Of a stretch of 64,000 nucleotides of DNA, positions 43,112 to 52,123 are shown in pieces (the first letter of the stretch is position 1; the number at the start of each line of letters is the position of its first letter). Under the pieces are notes generated by a model. That model was not told where the DNA came from, made no database searches, and was given only the letters and a program-made list of their open reading frames with translations. A program made the position numbers and the translations under genes. This DNA comes from Rhodopseudomonas sp. (GTDB taxonomy: Bacteria; Pseudomonadota; Alphaproteobacteria; Rhizobiales; Xanthobacteraceae), in the NCBI GenBank assembly GCA_016124795.1, contig WGNB01000020.1:1-64000 (forward strand). The letters run 5' to 3'.

Positions 43112-44152
43112 CTAGTTGAACTTCCGGTCTGCGGCCGGCGGCAGGAACGAGGCGTCGAAGACATCGGAGGGCTTCGGCTTGGCGTTCTTCCACTTGTAGG
43201 TCAGGCCGATCTGATCGATCGCCTTGGCCAGACGGGCGTCGTCGACGCCGCCGTAACCGTTGGCCTTGACCTCGGCGGTCACGATATTGTCGCGGATCGC
43301 CATGTTCAGCCGTTCAAGCTCGGTCGACTTCTTGGCGATGTCGTTGCGTTTGAGCACCGAGTCGACCGCAGTCGCCGGCGACTTCACGGTCTCTTTCAGG
43401 CCCTTGAGATAAGCCCTCAGGAAGCCCTTGACCGCGTCGGGATGATCGGCGGCGAATTTGGCGTTCACGATGACGGCGTTACCGTAGAGATTGACGCCGT
43501 AATCGGCCATCAGCAGCACGGTGATGTCATCGACCGGCACGCCTTTGTCCTTCAGGTTGATGAAGGACGAAAACGAGAAGCCGGTGATGGCGTCGACCTG
43601 GCCGGCCGCCAGCATCGGTTCGCGCACCGGGAAACCGACGTTTTCGATGGTGACCTTGGAAGCGTCGATGCCATTGGCCTGCACGAAGATCGGCCATTGC
43701 GCGTAAGCGCCGTCCGGCGCCGGCGCGCCGAGTTTCTTGCCTTCGAGGTCCTTCGGCTTGATGACGCCGCGGCTCTTTCGGCCGACAATGGCGAAGGGTG
43801 GCTTGTTGTAGACCATGAAGATCGCCTTGACCGGCGCCGTCGGATTGGCGTCGCGGAACCGGGTCAGCGAATTGATGTCGGCAAAGCCCATGTCATAGGT
43901 GCCGGAGGCAACCCGGTTGATCGGCTCAACTGAGCCGGCCGCCGAGTCGATGCTGACGTTGAGGCCTTCGGCTTTGTAGTAGCCCTTATCGAGCGGCAGC
44001 AGGAAGGTTGCCGACGGTCCCTCGAACTTGAAGTCGAGGCTGAACTTGATGATGGTTTCGGCCGCCGAGGCGCTGCCGGCGATCGTGGCGGTCGCCAGGA
44101 TGCCCGTGAATACCGCCGCGATTGCCGTCCGCCCGACGCGAAAAACCCGCAT
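43112..44152 (-). CDS. NMT1/SsuA-type ABC substrate-binding protein
   Basis: The 346-residue periplasmic protein has a signal peptide ending ASA before AETIIKFSLDFKFEG and an NMT1/THI5-like fold with LDKGYYKAEGLNVSID and the recognition loop PKDLEGKKLGAPAPDGAYAQWPIF. ATG 44152 is preceded by GGAAGAG; the ORF track start at 44356 is too early. Ligands of this class include sulfonates, nitrate, pyrimidines and aromatic acids; none can be picked here. It heads the three-gene operon. Confidence 0.92.
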   Translation of the reverse strand: MRVFRVGRTAIAAVFTGILATATIAGSASAAETIIKFSLDFKFEGPSATFLLPLDKGYYKAEGLNVSIDSAAGSVEPINRVASGTYDMGFADINSLTRFRDANPTAPVKAIFMVYNKPPFAIVGRKSRGVIKPKDLEGKKLGAPAPDGAYAQWPIFVQANGIDASKVTIENVGFPVREPMLAAGQVDAITGFSFSSFINLKDKGVPVDDITVLLMADYGVNLYGNAVIVNAKFAADHPDAVKGFLRAYLKGLKETVKSPATAVDSVLKRNDIAKKSTELERLNMAIRDNIVTAEVKANGYGGVDDARLAKAIDQIGLTYKWKNAKPKPSDVFDASFLPPAADRKFN

Positions 44153-44591
44153 AACTCTCTTCCTTTCTGCGGTCCGCGCACCTTGCCGTGCGTCTCGACC
44201 GGTATTGTTCGCCGATGATCTCATGCCGCCTAATCCCGAGGCATTGAGGGGCTTGCGGCACCGCCAAGCCACGGTGAACTCCAGCAAAGAACATGCCGCT
44301 TCAAAGAGCAAGATATCGAAGCGCAATATGTAGGCATGAGCGTTTCGGTGGCGCACATTGCCGCATCCTTGGGCACACTGAGCCGGTCTGCCCGTATGAC
44401 TGAGAAATTGGCCGCCATCGGCGGGAGGCGAATGGGCGTTGGCGCGGCGGTTTTACGGTCGATGTCCGGATCTCGGTGCGCACGGGCTTGCGCGACATAG
44501 AGTCGCGGCATTGGCGCAATGTCGGGTTCCAGCGCAGGGGTGGCGTTTACGAAACGTTTATACTTCAGGCTCCGAACCCAGGGAGATCGTC
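44153..44591. other. Gene-free divergent intergenic region
   Basis: About 440 bases lie between two divergent genes. It should hold both promoters. A small palindrome CGTTT-ACG-AAACG lies at 44544-44556, about 36 bases before the plus-strand ATG. The short ORFs listed here have no ribosome site or recognisable protein features. Confidence 0.45.
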
Positions 44592-44891
44592 ATGCGTCAT
44601 TTTAAGGGTCTGATCGCCGCCGGACTGGCCGCCACGGTGCTGCTCGGTTCGGTCGGGGTGAACTCCGCCGAAGCCCGCAGCCGCCATCATCACAGCCGCG
44701 CTAACGCGGCGGCACTCGGCGCCGTCCTTGGCGTGTTCGGCACCATTGCGGCGCTGGCCGCGCGGGACCGCTATCGCGATGGCTACTACTATTACGGCCC
44801 CGGTCCTTATTATGGCGGCCCGTACGCCTACGCGCCGGCGCCGCGTTATTATTACTACCGGCACCGGTATTGGCACCATCGCCACTGGTAA
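44592..44891 (+). CDS. Small Tyr/His/Gly-rich secreted protein
   Basis: The 99-residue protein has a signal peptide (MRHFKGLIAAGLAATVLLGSVGVNSAEA) and a His/Arg patch, a second hydrophobic Ala/Gly helix (AAALGAVLGVFGTIAALAA), then a Tyr-rich tail YYYYGPGPYYGGPYAYAP and RYYYYRHRYWHHRHW. Such Tyr/His-rich tails occur in small envelope proteins of Rhizobiales, all of unknown function. GGGAGATCGTC precedes the ATG. Confidence 0.75.
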   Translation: MRHFKGLIAAGLAATVLLGSVGVNSAEARSRHHHSRANAAALGAVLGVFGTIAALAARDRYRDGYYYYGPGPYYGGPYAYAPAPRYYYYRHRYWHHRHW

Positions 44892-44982
44892 CCATGCCCT
44901 GACCGACGATCGAGGATCGTCGAATTCGGCTCGCCGGACGCGGCATTGATCGCTTTTGCAACCGGATCGGTTACAGTTTGGC

Positions 44983-45363
44983 ATGGCTGATTCGGTTAAC
45001 CGGCTTCATGCTGCCGTGATTGCCGCGCGGGACGCGGATCCGACGACATCGCGCACCGCGCGTTTGTTGCGGTCCGGCCGTGCCAAAATCGCCAAAAAGC
45101 TCGGTGAAGAAGCGGTCGAAGTCGTGATCGACGCCATGCATGGCCAGACCGAGGCCGTGGTCCGGGAAAGCGCCGACCTGATCTACAATCTGGTGGTGCT
45201 GTGGGTCCATGCCGGGATCAATCCCGACGACGTCTGGGCCGAGATGAACCGTCGCGAGCAGATGCTCGGCATTGCCGAGAAATTGCCAAAAGACACGGTC
45301 CCGGCTACGTCACGGCGGAAAGTCGTGCCGCTGGAAGGTCGGCGTGCGCCCAAACGACGCTGA
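44983..45363 (+). CDS. hisE: Phosphoribosyl-ATP pyrophosphatase-like protein (HisE)
   Basis: The 126-residue member of the MazG-like HisE family has the catalytic helical motifs KKLGEEAVEVVIDAM and ESADLIYNLVVLWVHAG. HisE hydrolyses PR-ATP to PR-AMP in histidine synthesis. The protein is longer than usual because of a basic C-terminal tail (RRKVVPLEGRRAPKRR). It is not in a his operon here; alphaproteobacterial hisE normally follows hisF, so this may be a relocated copy or a HisE-like paralogue. Start at ATG 44983. Confidence 0.78.
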   Translation: MADSVNRLHAAVIAARDADPTTSRTARLLRSGRAKIAKKLGEEAVEVVIDAMHGQTEAVVRESADLIYNLVVLWVHAGINPDDVWAEMNRREQMLGIAEKLPKDTVPATSRRKVVPLEGRRAPKRR

Positions 45364-45443
45364 ATTGCGTCATCGGGCCGCGCCGATAAACTCCGTCGCC
45401 GATCCGTCACAATTTCCCGTCACATAGTCCCCATGAGTGCCGA

Positions 45444-46055
45444 ATGACCCTTGAGGCCACACAGTCGCGCAACCTGCTGCGCCGTCTTTACGACTGGTGC
45501 GTGGAAGCCGCCCATAAACCGCATGCGATGTGGACCATGGGCGCGATCGCTTTCGCGGAAAGCTCGTTTTTTCCGATTCCGCCCGACGTGATGTTGATCC
45601 CGATGGCGCTGGCGCGGCCGCAGCGCGCTTACGTGATGGCGGTCTGGTGCACCGTTGCCTCGGTGCTGGGCGGTGTCGTCGGCTACGCCATTGGCGCGCT
45701 GCTCTACGATTCCGTCGGCGCCTGGCTGATCCATCTCTATGGTTATGGCGATAAGGTTGAGACCTTCCGTGCTGCTTACGCGCAATGGGGCGCCTGGATC
45801 ATTCTGCTCAAAGGCCTGACGCCGATCCCTTACAAGATCGTCACCATCACCTCGGGCTTCGCCGGCTATAATTTCGTTCTTTTCATCGTGTTTTCGGTGA
45901 TCGCTCGGGCCGGCCGCTTTTTCATGCTGGCCTTCCTGCTGCACCGTTATGGCGAACAGGCCCGGCACATCATTGAAAAGCGACTTGGCCTCTGGGTCAC
46001 GCTCGGCGCGGCCGTCATCGTGCTCGGTCTGGTGATCGCGATCTATTTGATCTAA
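45444..46055 (+). CDS. DedA/YqaA-type VTT-domain membrane protein
   Basis: The 203-residue membrane protein has the VTT/SNARE-associated hallmark: AIAFAESSFFPIPPDVMLIPMAL (E and P-x-P-x-D in the first re-entrant segment), GYAIGALLYD, and ILLKGLTPIPYKIVTITSGFAGYN with the basic-F/x-P-x-P pattern. DedA-family proteins transport undecaprenyl phosphate or other lipids; the YqaA branch is uncharacterised. Several further spans end the protein. Confidence 0.87.
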   Translation: MTLEATQSRNLLRRLYDWCVEAAHKPHAMWTMGAIAFAESSFFPIPPDVMLIPMALARPQRAYVMAVWCTVASVLGGVVGYAIGALLYDSVGAWLIHLYGYGDKVETFRAAYAQWGAWIILLKGLTPIPYKIVTITSGFAGYNFVLFIVFSVIARAGRFFMLAFLLHRYGEQARHIIEKRLGLWVTLGAAVIVLGLVIAIYLI

Positions 46056-46225
46056 CCTGTCGGTCAGTCCTTACCGCCGCTGCCCCGTATGGCGTTTATC
46101 GCCGGGGCGCGGCCTTGCGGCAGCAGAGCGGTTCTGCGGCGGCGACATGAAAATGAATTCGAGCGGGCTCCGAACGGGGCGGTCGAATGGGGCGGCCCGA
46201 TCGGGCAGGCCAAATTAGGCGGGCA

Positions 46226-46816
46226 ATGCGCACGAAGAATTTGGACGATGCAGCGATCTTGATTGACCGGCCTGTCGCGACAGCGCGTCGCCGCCGGCTC
46301 GCTTGCGTCGTGCTGCTCGCGGCGGGTTGCGCGATATCTCCCGGCATAATGACGGGTTCGGCCTTTAGCCAGACGACGGCTCCGGCCGCGCCGCCGCAGA
46401 ATCCGCCGGTCAAGAGCGATCCGCCCGGTTTTCTCGATGCTTTTGGCAAATGGCTGTCGGACCAGGCCGACAATCTCAATTCGTCGTTCAAGGATGCCGG
46501 CAAGCAGGTGCAGTCTCTGGGCAAGGAAGCCGGCAGCGCCGCCCAGTCCACGGTCGAAGGCGCCAAGGACGCGGCCGATGCGATGGTGCGCGCCCGCGTG
46601 GTCAGCGGTCATGAGAAATGCCGCGTCGCACCCAATGGCGCGCCCGATTGCGTGGCTGCGGCGACCGCAATCTGCAAGGCCAAGGGCTTCGAGAGCGGCA
46701 AGAGCGCCGATATGACCACCGCCGTGGTTTGCCCGCCATCGGTTTATATTGCCGGCCGCAACAGCGGGCCTGAGTGCCGGACCGAAACCTTCGTGTCCCG
46801 CGCGCTCTGCCAATAG
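46226..46816 (+). CDS. Hypothetical secreted protein with C-terminal cysteine module
   Basis: The 196-residue protein begins at ATG 46226 (AGGCGG just upstream). A basic N-terminus, a hydrophobic signal segment (ACVVLLAAGCAISPGIMTG) and a Pro/Ala-rich linker are followed by an amphipathic helix region (DAFGKWLSDQADNLNSSFKDAGKQV) and a module with five cysteines, from CRVAPNGAPDCVAAATAICK to the C-terminal CQ. It is probably periplasmic. I recognise it only as a type of hypothetical protein found in Bradyrhizobium relatives. Confidence 0.68.
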   Translation: MRTKNLDDAAILIDRPVATARRRRLACVVLLAAGCAISPGIMTGSAFSQTTAPAAPPQNPPVKSDPPGFLDAFGKWLSDQADNLNSSFKDAGKQVQSLGKEAGSAAQSTVEGAKDAADAMVRARVVSGHEKCRVAPNGAPDCVAAATAICKAKGFESGKSADMTTAVVCPPSVYIAGRNSGPECRTETFVSRALCQ

Positions 46817-46945
46817 ACTTGGGCCACTGGGCGTTTCCGGCCTGTTCCGACACCGCGGCGCGGACGCTTGTTTCAACGCCTGGCCTGTGGTCCCCTTTTG
46901 TCAAAGCCGGATAACAACCGGCGGCCAACAGGGAGCGCGACGCCG

Positions 46946-48307
46946 GTGAATCTTCATTCCAAATTACTCGAACGCGAAGCGGCCGGTCATCCAGTCACGG
47001 TCGGCGTCATCGGCGCCGGCAAATTCGGCACGATGTTTCTGTCGCAGGCGCGCTTGACCGCCGGCATGCATGTCGTCGGCGTCGCCGATCTCGATGTCGG
47101 CCGTGCGCGCCGTCAACTCGACACCGCCGGTTGGCCGGCCCCGCTTTATGCCGCAGCCTCGCTCGACGATGCCGTCGCCAGGCGCACGACCTTCGTCGGC
47201 GACGATGCCGATGCGATGATCGCCGATCCGCGTATCGAGGTGATCGTGGAGGCGACCGGCGTGCCCGGCGCCGGCATCCATCATTGTCTGCAGGCCATCG
47301 CCAACGGCAAGCATATCGTCATGGTCAATGTCGAAGCCGACGCGGTAGCCGGCCCGCTGTTAGCGCGCAAGGCGAAGGCCGCCGGCGTGGTGTATTCGCT
47401 GGCCTGGGGCGATCAGCCGGCCTTGATCTGTGAGCAGGTCGACTGGGCGCGGGCCGCCGGTTTCAAGGTGATCTCGGCGGGCAAGGGCACTCGCTACGAG
47501 CCGCATTATCACAAGTCCAATCCCGACAATGTCTGGGACATTCTCGACAAATATCTCAACATCACGGATCGCAAGTCGATCAATCCGAAGATGTTCAATT
47601 CCTTCGTTGACGGTACCAAGTCCGGCATCGAGATGACGGCGGTATGCAACGCGACCGGCCTGCTGCCGCAGTCGGATGGCTTGCATTTTCCGCCGGCGAC
47701 GCGGTTCGAACTCGCCGATATCTGCAAGCCTGTAAGTGAGGGTGGGACGCTCGAGAAAGAGGGCGTCACCGAAGTCACGTCATCGGTCTATCGCGACGGC
47801 AGCGACGTGCCGCACCATCTGGCGTTGGGCACCTACGTCGTATTCGAGGGCGAGACCGACTATGCCCGTCGATGCTTCAAGGAATACGCGATGTTGCCGG
47901 ACAAGAGCGGCAAGTACGCCGCCTTGTACCGTCCGATCCACATGATCGGGCTCGAGCTTGGAATTTCGGTCGCAAGCTGCGCGCTGCGTCACGAGCCGAC
48001 GGGGGCGCCGACCGGTTTCCGTTCCGATGTCGTTGCAACCGCGAAGCAACCGCTCAAGGCCGGCACCATACTGGACGGCGAGGGCGGCTTCTGCGTCTGG
48101 GGCAAGCAGACCCCTGCCGACGTGTCGCTCGACCACGGACTGTTGCCGCTCGGTCTGGCGCATAACGTCAAGCTCAAGAACGACATCGCCGAAGGCGCGG
48201 CGCTGAAATGGTCGGATGTTGTTTATGACGCCGACGATACCGCGGTGAAGGTGCGACGCGAAATGGAAGCGGCATTCGGCCGCCGCAATGCTAACGCGGC
48301 GGCGTGA
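46946..48307 (+). CDS. COG4091-type homoserine-dehydrogenase-like NAD(P) oxidoreductase with SAF domain
   Basis: The 453-residue protein has an N-terminal Rossmann domain, VTVGVIGAGKFGTMFLSQARLT (about 18-39), with VIVEATGVPGAG at about 102, then a homoserine-dehydrogenase-like catalytic region (NSFVDGTKSGIEMTAVCNATGL). The C-terminus is a SAF domain (AKQPLKAGTILDGEGGFCVWGKQ). GTG 46946 with AGGGAG upstream is the likely start. True homoserine dehydrogenases lack the SAF domain; COG4091 members work on other substrates. It is followed by a strong terminator. Confidence 0.82.
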   Translation: MNLHSKLLEREAAGHPVTVGVIGAGKFGTMFLSQARLTAGMHVVGVADLDVGRARRQLDTAGWPAPLYAAASLDDAVARRTTFVGDDADAMIADPRIEVIVEATGVPGAGIHHCLQAIANGKHIVMVNVEADAVAGPLLARKAKAAGVVYSLAWGDQPALICEQVDWARAAGFKVISAGKGTRYEPHYHKSNPDNVWDILDKYLNITDRKSINPKMFNSFVDGTKSGIEMTAVCNATGLLPQSDGLHFPPATRFELADICKPVSEGGTLEKEGVTEVTSSVYRDGSDVPHHLALGTYVVFEGETDYARRCFKEYAMLPDKSGKYAALYRPIHMIGLELGISVASCALRHEPTGAPTGFRSDVVATAKQPLKAGTILDGEGGFCVWGKQTPADVSLDHGLLPLGLAHNVKLKNDIAEGAALKWSDVVYDADDTAVKVRREMEAAFGRRNANAAA

Positions 48308-48330
48308 CGGAGCGGCTTCTTAAAGCAATC

Positions 48331-48356
48331 GAGGGCAGCGCCGGCGCGCTGCCCTC
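48331..48356 (+). terminator. Terminator hairpin
   Basis: A perfect 10-bp GC-rich stem GAGGGCAGCG / CGCTGCCCTC with a CCGGCG loop lies 23 bases after the COG4091 gene stop, between convergent genes. It lacks a T-tract, so strength is uncertain. Confidence 0.6.
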
Positions 48357-48392
48357 ATCGATCCAGAAATTCGCAAAGCCGAGACGGTGGCG

Positions 48393-48674
48393 CTAGCGCC
48401 AGCCCCAACGCCAGCCGCAGCGCCGGACCGTGCGCCATACCCAGTGGTGATGATGGCGGACCCGGATGCGGTGATTCCAGCAGTGGCGATAACGGTGACG
48501 ATGCCGCCAATGACGCCGATGATAGTCGCGGCGATATTGGGTCTTATGGACCAGCGATGACGACGGCACGGATTGCTGGAGGCCGGGATTGGCCATGGCC
48601 GCTTGCGCCGGAATAGGCGCTGACAGCGCGAGCGCGCCGGCGGCCAGCGCGGCGAAGATCATTGTTCGATTCAT
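48393..48674 (-). CDS. Small secreted Arg/His/Trp-rich protein
   Basis: The 93-residue protein has a signal peptide (MNRTMIFAALAAGALALSAPIPAQA) and a mature part of extreme composition: RRDYHRRHWRHRHRYRHCWNHR, HHHHWVW and the tail RCGWRWGWR. Two cysteines may pair. The function is unknown; metal or nucleic-acid/envelope binding would fit the composition only loosely. GAGGAG lies nine bases before the ATG. Confidence 0.78.
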   Translation of the reverse strand: MNRTMIFAALAAGALALSAPIPAQAAMANPGLQQSVPSSSLVHKTQYRRDYHRRHWRHRHRYRHCWNHRIRVRHHHHWVWRTVRRCGWRWGWR

Positions 48675-48812
48675 TAATCAATTCTCCTCTCGTCGCTCGT
48701 AAGCACTGGGTTAAGTGCCGAGCGACGCGAGGGTTTCGAACAAAATGTCGCAGCGCTGCGGTTTGTTGCCGCGCTAGTATTATTGCACCGATGGTGCGGC
48801 GCGTTCGGTCCG

Positions 48813-49019
48813 TTATTCGGTCTCGATGGTGCTGTCGATGGTGTGGCTGAGCCCGACTGCGTCGATGGTCAGCACCATGCGGGCTTTCAGGGCTTCGTTG
48901 CCCTTGATCTTGCCGGAGGCGACGGCGTCGCGGATCGCCTTTTCGATTTCGCGTTGCGATGTGACGCCGACGGTCTTGAGGAACTTGCGCATCGAGGTGT
49001 TGAGGACGTCTTCGTTCAC
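48813..49019 (-). CDS. DUF6494 family small protein
   Basis: The 68-residue helical protein begins MNEDVLNTSMRKFLKTVGVTSQREIEKAIRDAV and ends KARMVLTIDAVGLSHTIDSTIETE, the pattern of the DUF6494 family in alphaproteobacteria. It has no signal peptide. GGAGAA lies just upstream of the ATG. The function is unknown; it is a single-gene unit. Confidence 0.85.
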   Translation of the reverse strand: MNEDVLNTSMRKFLKTVGVTSQREIEKAIRDAVASGKIKGNEALKARMVLTIDAVGLSHTIDSTIETE

Positions 49020-49284
49020 GGCGGTTCTCCTGGCTGACGGAATGGTTGCAACCGGACGGCGGTTCGGTGCGGCTCGCCGGCTGGTCTAGCGCCGATGGGC
49101 GCCGAAGCGCCATAGCGGTGTCGCGACGGTTTTCAGGCGCATCGTGGCCATGGCCGCAACGCGCTGTCCCGACGAATGGCAAAACTATTGTCGCTTGCCG
49201 TTGACCGGACGTTTTGCGCCGCTATTATCCCGGCGCTGACCGGCGGTCGGGCCTCTTCGGGCCGGGCCCAAGGCCGGTGGGAAT

Positions 49285-49369
49285 GCCCCTGTGGCGGAAT
49301 TGGTAGACGCGCCTGACTCAAAATCAGGTACCGCAAGGTGTGCTGGTTCGAGTCCGGCCAGGGGCACCA
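49285..49369 (+). tRNA. tRNA-Leu (CAA)
   Basis: The acceptor stem GCCCCTG pairs with CAGGGGC, followed by A and an encoded CCA. The D-arm region is GGCGGAATTGGTAGACGC. The anticodon stem CCTGA/TCAGG has loop CTCAAAA, anticodon CAA at 49319-49321. A variable arm and TTCGAGTCC T-loop follow. The length (85) with a long variable arm is as expected for a class II leucine tRNA. Confidence 0.97.
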
Positions 49370-49397
49370 CCTCCTCGTTCGCGGGGAGATGAAAAAC

Positions 49398-49416
49398 ATC
49401 TTATTTTCAATAAGAT
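49398..49416 (+). terminator. AT-rich hairpin downstream of tRNA
   Basis: A perfect 8-bp stem ATCTTATT / AATAAGAT with a TTC loop lies 29 bases after the tRNA. It is AT-rich without a T-tract, so it is a weak terminator or a processing boundary at best. Confidence 0.35.
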
Positions 49417-49637
49417 AAATCAAAGTTGGCCCGTTGTCGGCCGGACGACGGCTTTGTGCGACCGCCGGAGGGCGGCGGCTCGGCCCCGCCCTACGCTTTT
49501 CGTCGCCCATACATGTAGGCTTCGCCGGCCGCAGCGTGCGACCGGCCGCGTTGATCCGAATCATCGACACGGCTAGTGTCGGCGTATCCTAGGTTTTTAG
49601 TCATTGCGTAGTCTTTTCCGACACTCCAAGGCTGGGC

Positions 49638-51986
49638 ATGGCGCTGAAAATCAAGAACCGCGGCAAACCGAAACTGGCTGGCGCCGTGGCGTCGCCTTTG
49701 CTCAAGGCCAAGCTTGACGAGGCCGTCGGCCTGCACCAGCAGGGTAAGCTCGAACCGGCCATCGCGCTGTACTCGGATATCCTGCGCGTCGAGCCCCGGC
49801 ATTTTGACGCCATCCACTTGCTTGGCGTGATCGCCGACCAGATGAAGAATCATCAGCTGGCGGTCGACCTGATCAATCAGGCGATTGCCATCAATTCCAG
49901 CAATGCCGACGCCTACTTCAATCGTGGCAACGCGCAAAAGGCGCTCGACCAGTTCGATCAGGCTGTCGCCAGCTACGACAAGGCGATCCGTCTTAACCCG
50001 CGTTATGCCAATGCCCATGGCAATCGCGGCATCGCTTTGCAGCAGCTCGGCCGGCTGCCGGAGGCGGTCGTCAGTTACGACAAGGCGATCGCGATCGCGT
50101 CGGATAATGTGCTGGCGTATTACAATCGCGGCGTCGCGCTGTATGAACTGGGCCGGTTCGGCGAGGCTGTGGCCAGTTACGACAAGGCCATCGCGCTGAA
50201 TCCAAACGATGCCGGCATCCATAACAATCGCGGCAACGCGCTGATGCGGCTGCGGCGGTTCGACGATGCGGTGGCGAGCTACGAGCGGGCCATCGCGCTC
50301 AACCCGAACGATGCCGCACAATATTTCAATCTCGGCAATGCGTTGGAGGATCTGCGGCGGCTCGAGTCTTCGGTGGTCAATTATGACAAGGCCATCGCGC
50401 TCAAGCCGGATTTCGCCGAGGCCTTCAGCAATCGTGGCGTTGCCCTGCGGGACAATAAGCAATTCGAGTTGGCGATTGCCAGTTACGATCAGGCCATTGC
50501 GCTCAAGCCCGAGATCGCCGAGTCCTACAGCGGCCGCGCCACCGTCTACAAACATCTCGGCAGGCAGGATAAGTCGTTTGCCGATTTCGACCGCGCCTAT
50601 GCGTTGGCGCCGGATTTCGTCGGCGCCGAGGGCTCCCGCCTGCATGCCAAGATGTTTCTCGCCGACTGGACTGATTTCGACGCGGAAAGCAGCCATCTGG
50701 CGGCGTCGATTGCCAGCGGCAAAGCCAATTCGACACCCTTCGCCTTCCTGAGCATCAATCCGTCGGCGGCGTCGCAATATACCTGCGCGACCGGCTGGAT
50801 CGCCGCCAATTATCCGGCCGCCGCCGAGCCGGTTTGGCGCGGCGAGATCTATGCGCACGACAAAATCCGTCTCGGCTTTGTCTCGGCCGATTATCGCGAG
50901 CATCCGGTCGCCGATCTCGTTGCCGGCGTGCTCGATCTGCATGACCGGTCGCGGTTCGAGATCGTCGGCATTTCGATCGGGCCGAACGACGGTTCGCCCG
51001 TGCGCAAGCGCCTTGAGAATGCCTGCGATACCTTCATCGACGCCCAGATGCTCAGCGATGGTGAGATCGCCCAGGCGGTCCGCGAGCAGGAGATCGATAT
51101 TCTCAACGACCTGACCGGCTTTACCGAACATGGCCGCACCGGCGTCTTCGCGATGCGACCGGCGCCGGTGCAGGTCAATAATTTCGGCTATCCCGGCACC
51201 ATGGGCGCGGCATATTACGATTACATGATCGGCGATCCGATCGTGATTCCGGAATCGCAGCGTGCCTGTTACCGCGAGAAGATCGTTTATCTGCCGGACA
51301 CTTATCTGCCGAACGATTACCGCAGTCGCGATCTGAGCGGGCGGGCTTTCAGTCGCGCCGACTTTGGGTTGCCCGACAACGGTTTCGTGTTTTGCGCCTT
51401 CAATAACGGCTACAAGATCAACCCCTATGGCTTCCGCAAATGGATGGAAATCCTCAAGGCGGTTGATGGCAGCGTCTTGTGGCTCACCTATATCGGCGAG
51501 GCGACCTCGGACAATCTGCGGCAACAGGCCGTCGCGGCCGGTGTCAGCCCGGACCGTCTGATCTTTGCCAAGCGCATGCCATCGTCGCTCGACCATCTGG
51601 CGCGTCATCGCCTGGCCGATCTGTTCCTCGACGCCATGCCCTATAATGCCCACACCACCGCCTGCGATGCGCTCTGGGCCGGTTTGCCGGTGCTGACCCA
51701 GATCGGCGAATCCTTCGCTGGCCGTGTGGCGGCAAGTCTCCTGAATGCGGTCGGTCTGCTCGAACTGGTGACCCCGTCGCGTGAAACCTATGAAAAGCTG
51801 GCGATCGACCTGGCGAAGGACCCGGCGCGGCTGGCCGCGATCAAGGCGCGTCTGGCGGCCAATTTGCTGACCACGCCGCTGTTCGATACGGCCGCCTATA
51901 CCCGTCATGTCGAGACGGCTTATCAAGCCATGGCCGAGCGGTATCGCGCCGGCTCGGCCGCCGATCATATTTTCGTGCGCGCCTGA
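49638..51986 (+). CDS. TPR-containing O-GlcNAc-transferase-like protein (SPINDLY/GT41 type)
   Basis: The 782-residue protein has about nine tandem 34-residue TPRs from residue 20 to 330 (repeated NRGxAL...A(V/I)ASYDKAIALNP), then a GT41 catalytic region from about 410. Landmarks are RLGFVSADYREHPVADLV with the conserved His, QVNNFGYPGTMGAAYYDYMIGD, FCAFNNGYKINP with the phosphate-binding Lys, and DLFLDAMPYNAHTTACDALWAGLPVLTQIGESFAGRVAASLL for the nucleotide site. It probably transfers a sugar to Ser/Thr of a protein in the cytosol. It is alone; no flagellin or other obvious target is nearby. Confidence 0.88.
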   Translation: MALKIKNRGKPKLAGAVASPLLKAKLDEAVGLHQQGKLEPAIALYSDILRVEPRHFDAIHLLGVIADQMKNHQLAVDLINQAIAINSSNADAYFNRGNAQKALDQFDQAVASYDKAIRLNPRYANAHGNRGIALQQLGRLPEAVVSYDKAIAIASDNVLAYYNRGVALYELGRFGEAVASYDKAIALNPNDAGIHNNRGNALMRLRRFDDAVASYERAIALNPNDAAQYFNLGNALEDLRRLESSVVNYDKAIALKPDFAEAFSNRGVALRDNKQFELAIASYDQAIALKPEIAESYSGRATVYKHLGRQDKSFADFDRAYALAPDFVGAEGSRLHAKMFLADWTDFDAESSHLAASIASGKANSTPFAFLSINPSAASQYTCATGWIAANYPAAAEPVWRGEIYAHDKIRLGFVSADYREHPVADLVAGVLDLHDRSRFEIVGISIGPNDGSPVRKRLENACDTFIDAQMLSDGEIAQAVREQEIDILNDLTGFTEHGRTGVFAMRPAPVQVNNFGYPGTMGAAYYDYMIGDPIVIPESQRACYREKIVYLPDTYLPNDYRSRDLSGRAFSRADFGLPDNGFVFCAFNNGYKINPYGFRKWMEILKAVDGSVLWLTYIGEATSDNLRQQAVAAGVSPDRLIFAKRMPSSLDHLARHRLADLFLDAMPYNAHTTACDALWAGLPVLTQIGESFAGRVAASLLNAVGLLELVTPSRETYEKLAIDLAKDPARLAAIKARLAANLLTTPLFDTAAYTRHVETAYQAMAERYRAGSAADHIFVRA

Positions 51987-52123
51987 GTTTTCGCCAATGC
52001 GCCGGCATCGGTTGGCTTATGAAGGCGGGCGCGGCGGCCGGCGGCGTGCGCCATGAATTTGACAACAGCGCTGTCGAGAGATGGCCTGCCGGCCATGGGC
52101 GCGCTCGGTATGTGGAGTATTGC

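Noticed and set aside
49491-51968. 825-residue ORF antisense to the TPR-glycosyltransferase gene
   Set aside because: Repetition in it mirrors the TPRs of the real gene on the other strand.
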